A stretch of 64,000 bases of DNA from Cellulophaga lytica DSM 7489. GTDB taxonomy: Bacteria > Bacteroidota > Bacteroidia > Flavobacteriales > Flavobacteriaceae. Shown here piece after piece: positions 33,553 to 42,526 of the stretch. The DNA is taken from assembly GCF_000190595.1 (NCBI RefSeq), contig NC_015167.1:2469501-2533500 (forward strand), written 5' to 3'. Below the pieces are notes generated by a model that searched no databases, was not told the origin of the DNA, and saw only the letters and a program-made list of their open reading frames with translations. The position numbers and the translations under genes are program-made. Numbering within the stretch: the first letter of the stretch is position 1; the number at the start of each line of letters is the position of its first letter.

Positions 33553-34401
33553 ATGCGAAATCTAATAAACGCTTTTCTTGACAGTTCAAAAGACCGGTTG
33601 AAAAATCCGTTTATTGGAGCATTTGTTTTTGCTTGGATTGGAATAAATTGGCGACCAATTATTACACTTTTGTTTTCTGAAAAGAGCATTGCTGAACGTA
33701 TTCAAAAAATAGAAACTGATTATAGTTCATTATGGTTGACATTATTTTTACCGTTAATCATAGCAGTATTCTATATAGTGGTAATACCCTACATAATGTG
33801 GCTCTTTGACACTTTTTCAAATCTTGCTTTGAAAAATCGGAAAGAAAATTTATTTAAACATAGAATGCACGATATAGAAGGAAGAAAGAAAATGGCCATT
33901 GGCGAAAGCGAGATTGAAGAAATTAAATCGAACTATAGAGAAAAAGCGGATTTGAATAAAAAAATGGAGCAAATGGCTTTGACACTTGAAAAGAAAAACG
34001 AAATTATAGAAAACTTGCAAGTTAAAGTTGAGACACTTACAACAGACTACGATAATTTAAAGAAACTTTCGACTGATGCTACAAATTTGAGCTTCACTTT
34101 GGAGGAAGAGCAGAAACTAAATAAAGAATACTCTGAATTTAGAAATGAGGATTACTCTGAATATTTTGAAGAAGTTGGTGCCGAAGTAAGCCAAAACAAT
34201 TCTGTTCCCGATAAAATCAATAAAATTATAATTGAAAAGTACATTTATGCTGGCATTATCAAAAAGATAGAAGACCGACAAGAACAAACATTAGATTATG
34301 TTTTTACAAGAAAGGGAAGATATTTTTGGAAGGAATATGTTAGTGGAATAAGAGTTAGTAAACCAACAACGATAAGTTCGGCTGATGATTTACCATTTTG
34401 A
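33553..34401 (+). CDS. Two-helix membrane protein with coiled coil (cassette gene)
   Basis: 282 aa. An N-terminal NPFIGAFVFAWIGINWRPI segment precedes two membrane helices (about 22-45 and 62-88). A cytoplasmic coiled coil follows (about 110-180, Lys/Glu heptads), then a C-terminal domain (about 215-282) resembling a winged helix. It may be a membrane-tethered sensor or effector. GTTGTAAAAC begins the cassette 24 bp upstream and GTTTTACAAC follows the stop by 8 bp, so it is a one-gene cassette of about 1.03 kb. No family name known to me. Confidence 0.7.
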   Translation: MRNLINAFLDSSKDRLKNPFIGAFVFAWIGINWRPIITLLFSEKSIAERIQKIETDYSSLWLTLFLPLIIAVFYIVVIPYIMWLFDTFSNLALKNRKENLFKHRMHDIEGRKKMAIGESEIEEIKSNYREKADLNKKMEQMALTLEKKNEIIENLQVKVETLTTDYDNLKKLSTDATNLSFTLEEEQKLNKEYSEFRNEDYSEYFEEVGAEVSQNNSVPDKINKIIIEKYIYAGIIKKIEDRQEQTLDYVFTRKGRYFWKEYVSGIRVSKPTTISSADDLPF

Positions 34402-34409
34402 GAAATAAC

Positions 34410-34570
34410 GTTTTACAACATCGTATAAAAACAATAGGGCAATTTTAGCAAAACTGAATGGTTTGGGTATATTTCGAGGTCGCCAAATTTTTAAATTTGG
34501 CTTGTAGCTCAACAGAATGATAACAGCGTATTTTCAGCCCTACTGTTCTTATACACAACCGTTCTAAAAC
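34410..34570. other. attC-like recombination site 5
   Basis: 161 bp. Left arm GTTTTACAACATCGTATAA...CAATAGGGC and right arm GCCCTACTGTTCTTATACACAAC then GTTCTAAAAC are complementary over about 30 bp with few mismatches. The left end is the exact reverse complement of this cassette's own start (33529-33538). The right end starts the next cassette. Confidence 0.7.
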
Positions 34571-34590
34571 ATTAAAACAAATGAACAAAA

Positions 34591-35322
34591 ATGAAAAATA
34601 AATTTATTCTAATATTGATTACATCAGTTACTTTTTTAAGTATGACATATAAGAATTTAGAACCTGTGAAGTGCTTAGTTGGAGGCAATAATAGTTTATT
34701 TGATGTACACCTCAAAATAAATGGAGTAAGTATTAAAAATGGATATGTGGGTAATCTTAAAATTATGAATGAAAATCACCCCTTAAAAGAAGGGTTAGAC
34801 AATATGCCTTCTTTTATGAAAGATGAGCTTGCTTTTATCCTAAAAGAAGGTGAAAACAATATTGAATTAGAATTTAAAAGAAATGGAGGTAGCTATGAAA
34901 GCAATGGACAATTTACTTTTTCATTGACCCGTTCAAGTTTAAACATTCCTCTTTATTATTTTTCAAGTCGAAAAGATTCTGGAAAAGTAACTTCAAAGTT
35001 TTATATACAGGATAAGAAGCTAAAAGAAAATTATACCAGTCTAGGTAATACAGATGCTTCATTTATTGCTTCTGAAAAAATTAATTACTTCCAAGCTTTT
35101 TTAAATGATGAAAGTTTAATGTCTTTTGGGGGTACAAGTGGAATTACTGATTTAGATTTAATTGAAGATAATAACAAGTTAGAAATCAAATATAAAAGTG
35201 CATACGAAGGTGAATTCTCATATTATATTAAAACTCCTAACTTTACTAAAAAAGTAATAAAAAACATATCTAAAGACCAACTTAATAAAACAATAGTTGA
35301 TGTCTACGAGTTTAAAAAGTGA
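34591..35322 (+). CDS. Exported hypothetical protein (cassette gene)
   Basis: 243 aa with an N-terminal signal peptide (about 1-19, FILILITSVTFLSM). The body is beta-rich and Ser/Asn-rich, perhaps two immunoglobulin-like domains. The ATG at 34591 is the right start: one ten bases upstream runs into a stop after six codons. The cassette opens with GTTCTAAAAC (34561-34570), and GTTTTACAAC follows the gene, 9 of 10 complementary. Function unknown. Confidence 0.65.
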   Translation: MKNKFILILITSVTFLSMTYKNLEPVKCLVGGNNSLFDVHLKINGVSIKNGYVGNLKIMNENHPLKEGLDNMPSFMKDELAFILKEGENNIELEFKRNGGSYESNGQFTFSLTRSSLNIPLYYFSSRKDSGKVTSKFYIQDKKLKENYTSLGNTDASFIASEKINYFQAFLNDESLMSFGGTSGITDLDLIEDNNKLEIKYKSAYEGEFSYYIKTPNFTKKVIKNISKDQLNKTIVDVYEFKK

Positions 35323-35335
35323 AATTAAAAATAAC

Positions 35336-35560
35336 GTTTTACAACGCTGTGTATAAAACATAGCTAGTAAGTGCTAATTCGATTGGTTTGGAATTATTTA
35401 CTAAGACCGCCAAATAGAATATTATGCGATAGCGAAATGGTCTATTTTGGCTTTTAAAAGAGAAAATTTAAAACAAAATATTTATATTTAGCTAAGTGAC
35501 AAACTGAAACGATAGTGCTTATCACCTGCCTTACGTTTCTTATACATAAACGTTGTGAAC
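35336..35560. other. attC-like recombination site 6
   Basis: 225 bp, the largest of the set. Left end GTTTTACAAC-GCTGTGTATAAAAC, right side GTTTCTTATACATAAAC then GTTGTGAAC. A TAGCTAGTAAGTGCTAATT arm and a GCCAAATAGAATA/TATTTTGGC hairpin lie inside. It separates the preceding cassette from the Mokosh pair. Confidence 0.6.
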
Positions 35561-35606
35561 CATCAAAGAATAACCGTACTCAAATTGAAAAACTGAATAT
35601 TATTGA

Positions 35607-38600
35607 ATGATTTTAGACAAATACCAACTATGCGGAGAAATCCAAAACAGAGGTTATTCATCAACCGCTAAAGTGACAGATGAAAGTGGAGAAATTTATT
35701 TTGCCAAATGGATAAAAGGAATTGAGAAAAATTCACAGCCGAGTAAAATTCTCTATAGCAAATTAAGACACTTAAAAAAAGCATTTCACGCTTCCCTACC
35801 GAAAATTATTGAATACGAATGGGACGAAAATCAAAGCGCGTATTGCATAATATTTGAAAATAAAAACGCAAGTTCTTTAGAAGAAAATATTTTTGAAATT
35901 AAACCAACGCATTTTTTAAAAGGGATTGAACAAATTGCAAATTGCTTACAGCAATTGCAACAAAAACATAAACTTACTCACGGAGATATAACACCTGCAA
36001 ATATACTTGTAGATGAAAACTTTGATTTTTACTTAATTGATTTCGGAATTTCAGATATTTCTGCAACCTTAAGCCAATCACAAGAATTAGAAATTTTCGC
36101 AAAAGAATTTGCGTCACCTGAAAAATGGGATAGAAAAATCCCAAAGGGATTTCCTTATCAATCAGACATTTATTCTATAGGAAAAGTTATTGAATGGTAT
36201 TTTACACAAAATGAAATTAACGAATTTGGAAGTATCAAAGAGTTAATAGATAAATGTTGTGAAACACAACCTAATGAAAGACTGAACTACAATCAATTTA
36301 ATGAAGATCTCTTAAAAATTTATCAAAGTATTTCATTCAATTCTGATTACTATATCTATACTTCAGGAGAAAACAATGAAGAACTAATTAATGAATTAAA
36401 TGATAAAAACATTAAAATTGAAGTTTGGAGTAGTTCTAAAAATGAAAACATAATTCTACTTGATATAATTACTAATTCTTTCATTGTACATTGTTTATGG
36501 ATAATAGATGAAAATGAATTGACAATTCGTAATTTTTGTAGTAAAATAGAAGATGAAAAGAAGCATTCAAGAATTTCAAAATATGGAAAGAAGTTTAATG
36601 TTCCATTATCTTTTACTTCTCAATACCGCCAAATTGATTATCATAACTTAACACCTTTTTTTAAAAAAATACAAAAAGAAAAACAACACGAAAGCGAATA
36701 TAGAAAAGGAAAAAGAGAGATTACTAAAGAATTGAAATTCTTTAAAGATTTACTAACCAAAGAAATGCAAGTTTTAGAAAAAAACTCATTAAGGTTACGT
36801 TTTGTAAGTTTTGAGAAAAAAGGAAATTATGAAATTTTATTTAAAATTCAAGACAATAAAAAATTCAGCAAGAATGGTTTAATTTTTTCTCATATTGACA
36901 AAGCAACACCACCAAGTCCAGAAGATTTTGAATTTATCGTAAGTGAAACTGCCGATAAAAAACAAATGAAAGACCCAATGAAATTTTCGGGAGTTGCTTA
37001 TGATTTCAATACAAAAACAAGAGTTCTAAAATTTAAGGATTGTGAACGATTAGATTTTGAAAAAATCCCCAAAAATGGTTACATATTTGAAAATATCAGT
37101 AAACAAGAAGAGGAAAAGAAAAGACAATTAGAAGCAATACGAAAAGTAGAGTATAATGAAGTTCAAAATAGAGATTTAATACATTACGTTTTTAATCCTA
37201 CTGATTTGCAAGGCAAATATCTTGATTTTCAGGAACTAACAAATGTTTATCAAACAGACGAAAAAGGTAATGACTTTGTATATAGTTTTAATCAACAAAA
37301 AGCAATACTAAATGCAATTCATAGAGAACCTTTAACAATTATTCAAGGTCCACCAGGAACAGGAAAAACAACTGTAATAACAGAAACAGTATTTCAAATA
37401 TTAAATAAAAATCCTGATGCTAAAATTTTAATCACTTCTCAAACAAATGATGCAGTTGATAATGTTTTAGATAATCTATTGGAAAAAGAAATTCCAATTG
37501 TTCGGTTAAGTGGCATTAGAAAACCAAAAGCAAGTTTGCAAAAACATACTTTAGACAGAAAAATTGAAGGTTGGAAAGAAGAAGTAAGAAAAAAAGCTAA
37601 AGCCAATTGGAAACTATATAAAGAACAATTTAAAAGGGCATTAGAAAAAGAGAATATTATTCTATTACCAATTTTTGAAATTCTTTCTTCCAATAAACAA
37701 TGGAAAGTAAAAAAGCAACAAATAGAAAAAATGTTAGAACGTTTCAATATGTTTAAAGGTTTAGAAAAATCTTTAACTTCTGAAACAGCCTTTATAACAT
37801 CAATCAATAGTTTTGTAAAAGTAAATTTTGAAGAATATTTTTTAAAACAACAAATATTTAAAGATTGGTTAGCAACAATTAGTTCGTTAGATGAGAATAG
37901 CAATATAAATCAAAAATTAATAGATAGCATTAGAGTAATTGGAGCAACAACTAATCATATTGCATCAAAAAAATATCAAAAATATAATTTTGAATTTGAC
38001 TATGTAATAATGGACGAAAGTGGAAAAGCAACCACAGCAGAAGCATTAATACCAACAGTTTTAGCCGAAAAATTAATTCTTGTTGGCGACCATAGGCAAT
38101 TAAGACCAATGCTAACTGCAAATCGTGAAGTTGAAAAATGGTTAAGAGAAAAGTTTAAAACTGACACGGATGAATTTGATAGTTGGGATGATTATTTTAA
38201 TAGACCAAGTTTATTTGAGCAAGTAATAACAAAAATTGATGATGACTTTAAAAGTCAGTTAGAAGAATGTAGAAGAAGTTCAAAAGACCAAGTTTTACTA
38301 ACTTCAAAATGCTTTTACGAACCTTTTGGAGATGAACCTATAAAACCAGTTGAAAGACCGCAAGAAAAAGAACATAATCTTGATTTAAAAATTGATAGTT
38401 CAATTATCTTCCTTGACATTGGTAATTCATATAAAAGTGAAATTGATAGAAATGGTTCGTCAAGAAATAAATTAAGTGCTGAATTAATTCCAGAACTTCT
38501 AAATAAATTAGAGAGGTTTGATAAAGTAAAGAATTACACAATTGGTGTTATTACGGGGTATTCTGCACAAGTAAGAGAAATAAGAAAAGTTGTAAGAAAT

Positions 38601-38933
38601 AAAGTTGATTATCGTAAACTAAAAAATGTAAAATCTAACAATGTAGTTATATCTGTTGTAGATAAATTTCAAGGTTTAGAAAAGGATATTATAATTTTTG
38701 ATTTAGTAAGAAGTCAGCAACAAACATTAGGATTTTTATCTAATGCAAATCGTATAAATGTCGCTTTATCAAGACAAAAAAAACTATTAATTATTGTTGG
38801 TAATTTAGATAGTATATTGAGTGCTAAACCACCAAAAGATTTGGAAAACACAAATCAAAAACCAGCATTGCAAAAATATTTAAGTGAATTGAAGAAAGAT
38901 TGGATTGTTAAAAACGTAGAACAAATATTTTAA
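35607..38933 (+). CDS. mkoA: Mokosh type I MkoA: Ser/Thr kinase-like domain fused to SF1 helicase
   Basis: 1108 aa. Residues about 1-240 are a kinase fold: Lys near 33 in FAKW, catalytic loop HGDITPAN (about 124) and DFG (about 145). A linker of about 300 residues is followed by a superfamily 1 (COG1112/UPF1-like) helicase: Walker A GPPGTGKTT (about 581), motif II DESG (about 802), GYSAQV, and motifs V/VI DKFQGLEKDII and NVALSRQKK (about 1018-1058). Kinase plus helicase in one chain with a PLD partner next door is the definition of the antiphage system Mokosh type I. The stop codon overlaps the mkoB start by one base. It is carried as a cassette-like insert. Confidence 0.87.
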   Translation: MILDKYQLCGEIQNRGYSSTAKVTDESGEIYFAKWIKGIEKNSQPSKILYSKLRHLKKAFHASLPKIIEYEWDENQSAYCIIFENKNASSLEENIFEIKPTHFLKGIEQIANCLQQLQQKHKLTHGDITPANILVDENFDFYLIDFGISDISATLSQSQELEIFAKEFASPEKWDRKIPKGFPYQSDIYSIGKVIEWYFTQNEINEFGSIKELIDKCCETQPNERLNYNQFNEDLLKIYQSISFNSDYYIYTSGENNEELINELNDKNIKIEVWSSSKNENIILLDIITNSFIVHCLWIIDENELTIRNFCSKIEDEKKHSRISKYGKKFNVPLSFTSQYRQIDYHNLTPFFKKIQKEKQHESEYRKGKREITKELKFFKDLLTKEMQVLEKNSLRLRFVSFEKKGNYEILFKIQDNKKFSKNGLIFSHIDKATPPSPEDFEFIVSETADKKQMKDPMKFSGVAYDFNTKTRVLKFKDCERLDFEKIPKNGYIFENISKQEEEKKRQLEAIRKVEYNEVQNRDLIHYVFNPTDLQGKYLDFQELTNVYQTDEKGNDFVYSFNQQKAILNAIHREPLTIIQGPPGTGKTTVITETVFQILNKNPDAKILITSQTNDAVDNVLDNLLEKEIPIVRLSGIRKPKASLQKHTLDRKIEGWKEEVRKKAKANWKLYKEQFKRALEKENIILLPIFEILSSNKQWKVKKQQIEKMLERFNMFKGLEKSLTSETAFITSINSFVKVNFEEYFLKQQIFKDWLATISSLDENSNINQKLIDSIRVIGATTNHIASKKYQKYNFEFDYVIMDESGKATTAEALIPTVLAEKLILVGDHRQLRPMLTANREVEKWLREKFKTDTDEFDSWDDYFNRPSLFEQVITKIDDDFKSQLEECRRSSKDQVLLTSKCFYEPFGDEPIKPVERPQEKEHNLDLKIDSSIIFLDIGNSYKSEIDRNGSSRNKLSAELIPELLNKLERFDKVKNYTIGVITGYSAQVREIRKVVRNKVDYRKLKNVKSNNVVISVVDKFQGLEKDIIIFDLVRSQQQTLGFLSNANRINVALSRQKKLLIIVGNLDSILSAKPPKDLENTNQKPALQKYLSELKKDWIVKNVEQIF

Positions 38934-40300
38934 TGGACATACAAGAAATACATAAAAAGTTAGACAAACAATGTCCAAGCGATTATAAGATAAATGAAAT
39001 TATCCAATTTGCATATCCTTACAGACGAGTTCGTATAAATGCGACTGTAAATAAATCGCCTGAAAAATCAATACAACAAGTGTATTCTGTTTTTTTAAGA
39101 ACAATAAAAGCAGGTTATAACAAAGAAGAACAATTAATCAAATTTTTAGGTCTTAACAAAGAAGACTTTATATTAAGGGAATTATACTTTTTGCGTGAAA
39201 GAGGCTTCGTAAATTTTGCTTCAGGTATTTGGTTAGTAACCAAACAAGGAGAAGAATTTGTAAAAGATAATAGCATTTTAAAAATTCTTGAAGAAGAAGA
39301 ATTTGAATTTTTAATTGATGCAATATCAAATGAAGCCATTCAAAAGAATTTTAGATTATTTAGCGATAAAAGTATTGAAAACAAATTAAATTCAGAGATA
39401 GATTATTCAATCAAAAATCCTGAATTGCTTAAAAATAAAAACGAACAACTTTCTGATATTTATAAAAGAGAGAATAATGGAAAAGCATATTTAGTTGATT
39501 ACGACAAGTCAAACATTAAGTTTGATAAAAAGGAAAATCACGATTATTATTTAATCGAATATATTCCAATAAAGGAAAAAGAAAGTGAATTAGAACCATA
39601 TATTGAAGTTAGAAATACAGATAAAGATATTTCAAAAGAAAAACGCCTTTCAAAATCTCTATCTGAAAAATATCCAAGTATATTATATCAGTTTACAACT
39701 TCCGATAGAACAAGTTTTGCAAAAATTCAAGAAGATAATAATAGTGAACTTTTAGAAGAGTTTAAAGTAACCGAAACTGAGAAAAAGATAACCGAAACGC
39801 AAGCACTTTCGGTTTGGGAAACGCAAGAAAAATTTGCAGAAGCATTAAAGACAGTTAAATCTAAAATATTAATAGAAAGTCCTTGGGTAAAACGTGCTAC
39901 TTTAAAATATATAATTAGCATTGAGAAAGCATTACAAAGAAATGTAAATGTTATCATATTATATGGAATTGAAAGTAATGATGAACATCATTACGGAACA
40001 ATTGAAAAACTTCGAAAGTTAAAAAGCAAATACCAAAATAATTTTCATTTAATCCATTTACCTACTCATTTTGAAGAACAAGAGAACTATAAAATGACAG
40101 GAACACATAGAAAATTGATAATAAAAGACAATGACTATTATATACAAGGAAGTTTTAATTTTCTATCATTTAACAAAGAAAAAGGACAGAAAATAGCGAA
40201 TGAGGAAAGTATTTTAATTCCTCAAAATGTGGAAATGAAATGGAAGAACGTTCTGAAAGAATACGGAATAAATAAGGGTGGTAACAAAGGACTGAGGTGA
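38933..40300 (+). CDS. mkoB: Mokosh type I MkoB: PLD-family protein
   Basis: 455 aa. The N-terminal part (about 1-110) is helical and winged-helix-like (RERGFVNFASGIWLVTKQGE). The middle is unassigned. The C-terminal third (about 290-440) is a phospholipase D-type nuclease domain with one HKD motif, HRKLIIKD followed by GSFN (about 392-411), and an earlier SPWVKRATL strand. A single HKD motif means it must dimerise to form an active site. It overlaps mkoA (TAATG), so production is coupled. In Mokosh the pair blocks phage growth; the trigger and target are not shown by the sequence. Confidence 0.85.
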   Translation: MDIQEIHKKLDKQCPSDYKINEIIQFAYPYRRVRINATVNKSPEKSIQQVYSVFLRTIKAGYNKEEQLIKFLGLNKEDFILRELYFLRERGFVNFASGIWLVTKQGEEFVKDNSILKILEEEEFEFLIDAISNEAIQKNFRLFSDKSIENKLNSEIDYSIKNPELLKNKNEQLSDIYKRENNGKAYLVDYDKSNIKFDKKENHDYYLIEYIPIKEKESELEPYIEVRNTDKDISKEKRLSKSLSEKYPSILYQFTTSDRTSFAKIQEDNNSELLEEFKVTETEKKITETQALSVWETQEKFAEALKTVKSKILIESPWVKRATLKYIISIEKALQRNVNVIILYGIESNDEHHYGTIEKLRKLKSKYQNNFHLIHLPTHFEEQENYKMTGTHRKLIIKDNDYYIQGSFNFLSFNKEKGQKIANEESILIPQNVEMKWKNVLKEYGINKGGNKGLR

Positions 40301-40318
40301 AAACCATTAACTTTTCAC
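40297..40318 (+). terminator. Hairpin at the end of mkoB
   Basis: GTGAAAA (40297-40303) pairs with TTTTCAC (40312-40318) and overlaps the mkoB stop. There is no long T-run, so termination may be weak. It takes the place of the terminators in front of the other leaders. Confidence 0.4.
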
Positions 40319-40396
40319 TAAAACACTTCTGTAATTGCACTAAAAAAATAATTTTATATTGTAGGAAAATGTAATTATTGCGGTTACTAACTAGTT
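40310..40396 (+). repeat. Cassette leader repeat, copy 3 (shortened)
   Basis: Shares CTGTAATTGCACTA-like and TATATTGTAGGAAAATGTAA segments with the others, and GCGGTTACTAACTAGTT with copy 2. The hairpin tract is missing, as if deleted between the AATTATTG and AATTAATTG repeats seen in copy 2. The promoter-like element is TTG at 40335-40337, a 17-bp spacer, then TATATTGT at 40355-40362. The cassette joint is at 40394-40396. Confidence 0.7.
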
Positions 40397-40426
40397 GTGC
40401 ATTAATATAAACCTACCATCAAACTA

Positions 40427-41023
40427 ATGGAAAACGAATTTGCTAAAGTAATGTCCGAGAGGACAGATGAAGAATTAATAAAGATTGTAACAGTTGAAAG
40501 AGAAAGATACAATACGACTGCAATCGAAGCAGCAGATGCGGAAGTTGAAAAACGGAATATAGACACATCTGAATTCGTAAAAATCCGAGAAAAAGCAACA
40601 GCCGAAAAAGAACAAAAACAAAAAGTTGACTCAAATGTTGTTGGTTCTGGAATTCGATTTGTGAATTTACTGATTGACTTTATTGTATGGTTGGTTTTAG
40701 CATTTATTATCAGTTTTGTAATCGGACTTTTTGTCCAACCGACTGACCAAGGAATGATTTCACTAATTGGTTATATTTTAATTTTTGGAACTTTTATAGC
40801 TTACTATGCGATAATGGAAATTAAATTTCAAAAAACAATTGGAAAGTTTGTAACCAAAACAAAAGTTGTGAAAATGAACAGAGAAAAACCGACAGACGGA
40901 GATATAATGACTCGGACTTTTTGCCGACTAATTCCATTTGACCGACTTTCGTTTCTATTTGTTAATAACGGAATTCACGATTTTTTATCGAAAACAAAAG
41001 TTGTAAAAGACAATGTGGAATAA
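40427..41023 (+). CDS. RDD family membrane protein (cassette gene)
   Basis: 198 aa. A charged helical N-terminus (about 1-70) is followed by an RDD domain. GIRFVNLLIDFIVW opens the first membrane helix, IGKFVTKTKVV is the conserved loop and TRTFCRLIPFD the third motif, with three membrane helices in all. RDD proteins are proposed ion or small-molecule transporters. It is the first cassette after leader copy 3: GTTGTGCATTA upstream and TAATGCCAAC after the stop are complementary with one base missing. Confidence 0.8.
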   Translation: MENEFAKVMSERTDEELIKIVTVERERYNTTAIEAADAEVEKRNIDTSEFVKIREKATAEKEQKQKVDSNVVGSGIRFVNLLIDFIVWLVLAFIISFVIGLFVQPTDQGMISLIGYILIFGTFIAYYAIMEIKFQKTIGKFVTKTKVVKMNREKPTDGDIMTRTFCRLIPFDRLSFLFVNNGIHDFLSKTKVVKDNVE

Positions 41024-41028
41024 AATAC

Positions 41029-41175
41029 TAATGCCAACATTGTATAACCTCAATTACGTCGTCCTGACAGTTCGGGAGACTAGGTCCTAATCTACTCGGA
41101 ATTGCTAACGTCAGTTCTTTACCGAAAATTATTAACTTTAATCCCGTAACTGACGGTTATACAAGACCGTTGCGC
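41029..41175. other. attC-like recombination site 7
   Basis: 147 bp, bounded by TAATGCCAAC and GTTGCGC. Inner arms TTGTATAACC (41040-41049) and GGTTATACAA (41155-41164) are perfectly complementary. A second arm pair is CAATTACGTC with TCCCGTAACTGACG. The core TAGGTCCTAATCTACTCGG is shared with site 8. Confidence 0.65.
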
Positions 41176-41188
41176 ATAATTTGAGAAA

Positions 41189-41752
41189 ATGGGATTAGAC
41201 ATTAATTTAATGGTAAATAATGATAGTGAAGTAATCACGTCAGAATACTTTGAAAATAGCAATCTCTATTCTCTGAGTAGAGAATTTTGTAATTTAATGT
41301 GCAGACCAGGAGTAGTTGAACACACATCTGAATTTGACCAAATTGGAGAAATAACGAATATCAATATATCTCATTTGTACAAAATGACCGAATACCCAAG
41401 CGAAGAGGAAGAAGTCAATATGATTGAGTTTGCGGAAAATGAAGAAGAAAAGGAATGTTTAAAGTCTGATTTCGAAAAGAGAAAAGAAGATTTAAATGGA
41501 AATATAAACCAAGTAAAAGTTCTTGTAGAAAACTTAATCAATAAACTGGAAAATATTGATAATCTGTACGAAAAATTAATAAAAACGGATTTTGACTCAA
41601 TGAACTCTGAATACTATTTTTCGGACTTCAATAAAGACAAAGGAGAAGGTTATGTTGGAAATAATTTTGGACAAGACTTACGAAATTTCAAAAGATTTAT
41701 TGACTATGCGATTGACCGAAATTCAGAAACAATTTGGTTTGAATATGTATAA
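41189..41752 (+). CDS. Acidic hypothetical protein (cassette gene)
   Basis: 187 aa, strongly acidic, soluble, mostly helical, with a run EYPSEEEEVNMIEFAENEEE near residues 70-89. It starts MGLDINLMV, a beginning seen in many small uncharacterised cassette and phage proteins. No motif points to an activity. It is enclosed by two nearly identical attC-like sites, so it can be seen as a mobile single-gene unit. Confidence 0.6.
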   Translation: MGLDINLMVNNDSEVITSEYFENSNLYSLSREFCNLMCRPGVVEHTSEFDQIGEITNINISHLYKMTEYPSEEEEVNMIEFAENEEEKECLKSDFEKRKEDLNGNINQVKVLVENLINKLENIDNLYEKLIKTDFDSMNSEYYFSDFNKDKGEGYVGNNFGQDLRNFKRFIDYAIDRNSETIWFEYV

Positions 41753-41877
41753 CCGCAATTACGGCGTCCCTAAAGTTCGGGAGGCTAGGTCCTAATCTAC
41801 TCGGAATTGCTAAAGTCTGTGATAAGCCGAAAACATTAACTTTAATCCCGTAACTGACGGTTATACGAGACCGATAT
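41744..41877. other. attC-like recombination site 8
   Basis: Nearly a copy of site 7: it shares TAGGTCCTAATCTACTCGG, AACTTTAATCCCGTAACTGA and the GTATAACC/GGTTATAC arms. The left end overlaps the stop codon of the preceding gene, so the outer R'' box is missing. The 3' GTT reads GAT, so the site is probably damaged. Confidence 0.55.
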
Positions 41878-41899
41878 AAACAAAACCTTAAAAACCGAG

Positions 41900-42526
41900 A
41901 TGATAAAACAAAAATTCCTAAATTTAATTAGAAAATATTCTTCTAATGAAGATTATAATTTGGAATGTTGGATTGAAATTGAGGACAATTATTTGTCTAA
42001 ATCTCGTCATTATCATAATCTTGAGCATTTAGATAATATGATTTCGGAATTAAGTAAAATTCAATCAGAAGTTAACGATTTAGACTGCTTATTATTTGCC
42101 ATCTACTATCATGACATTATTTACAAACCAACTAAAAGCGATAATGAACATCAAAGTGCTTTAAGGTTTGAAAATAGAATTGCTAAAACTTCATTTAACA
42201 AATTGAGTAAATGTATAGCGCAAATTGAGGCAACAAAAGAACATAAATTATCAGATGACAATGATACAAACATACTTTTAGATTTAGATCTTTCAGTATT
42301 AGGTAAAAGTACTGAAGAGTATAAAAAATATAGTGAGAACATCAGAAAAGAATATAGAATCTACCCAGATTTTATGTATAAGAAAGGAAGAAAAAAAGTA
42401 CTTAAAAGCATTTTGGAATTGGATTCTATTTATAAAACAGATTATTTCAAACAACTTTATGAAAAACAAGCAAAAAAGAACTTAACGCTTGAATTAAATC
42501 AATTTTTAAAAGCAAAACCTAAATAG
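41900..42526 (+). CDS. Predicted metal-dependent HD-superfamily phosphohydrolase
   Basis: 208 aa, cytoplasmic. HD-domain marks: RHYHNLEHLDNM (first His), AIYYHDIIYKP (the HD pair) and LDLDLSVLG (distal Asp). This matches the COG4339 family of uncharacterised phosphohydrolases. It is the last gene of the third cassette block; no attC-like site follows it. The substrate, perhaps a nucleotide, is unknown. Confidence 0.82.
   Translation: MIKQKFLNLIRKYSSNEDYNLECWIEIEDNYLSKSRHYHNLEHLDNMISELSKIQSEVNDLDCLLFAIYYHDIIYKPTKSDNEHQSALRFENRIAKTSFNKLSKCIAQIEATKEHKLSDDNDTNILLDLDLSVLGKSTEEYKKYSENIRKEYRIYPDFMYKKGRKKVLKSILELDSIYKTDYFKQLYEKQAKKNLTLELNQFLKAKPK

Noticed and set aside
37439-37903. 154-codon minus-strand frame inside mkoA
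   Set aside because: It lies within the conserved helicase region and has no features of its own.
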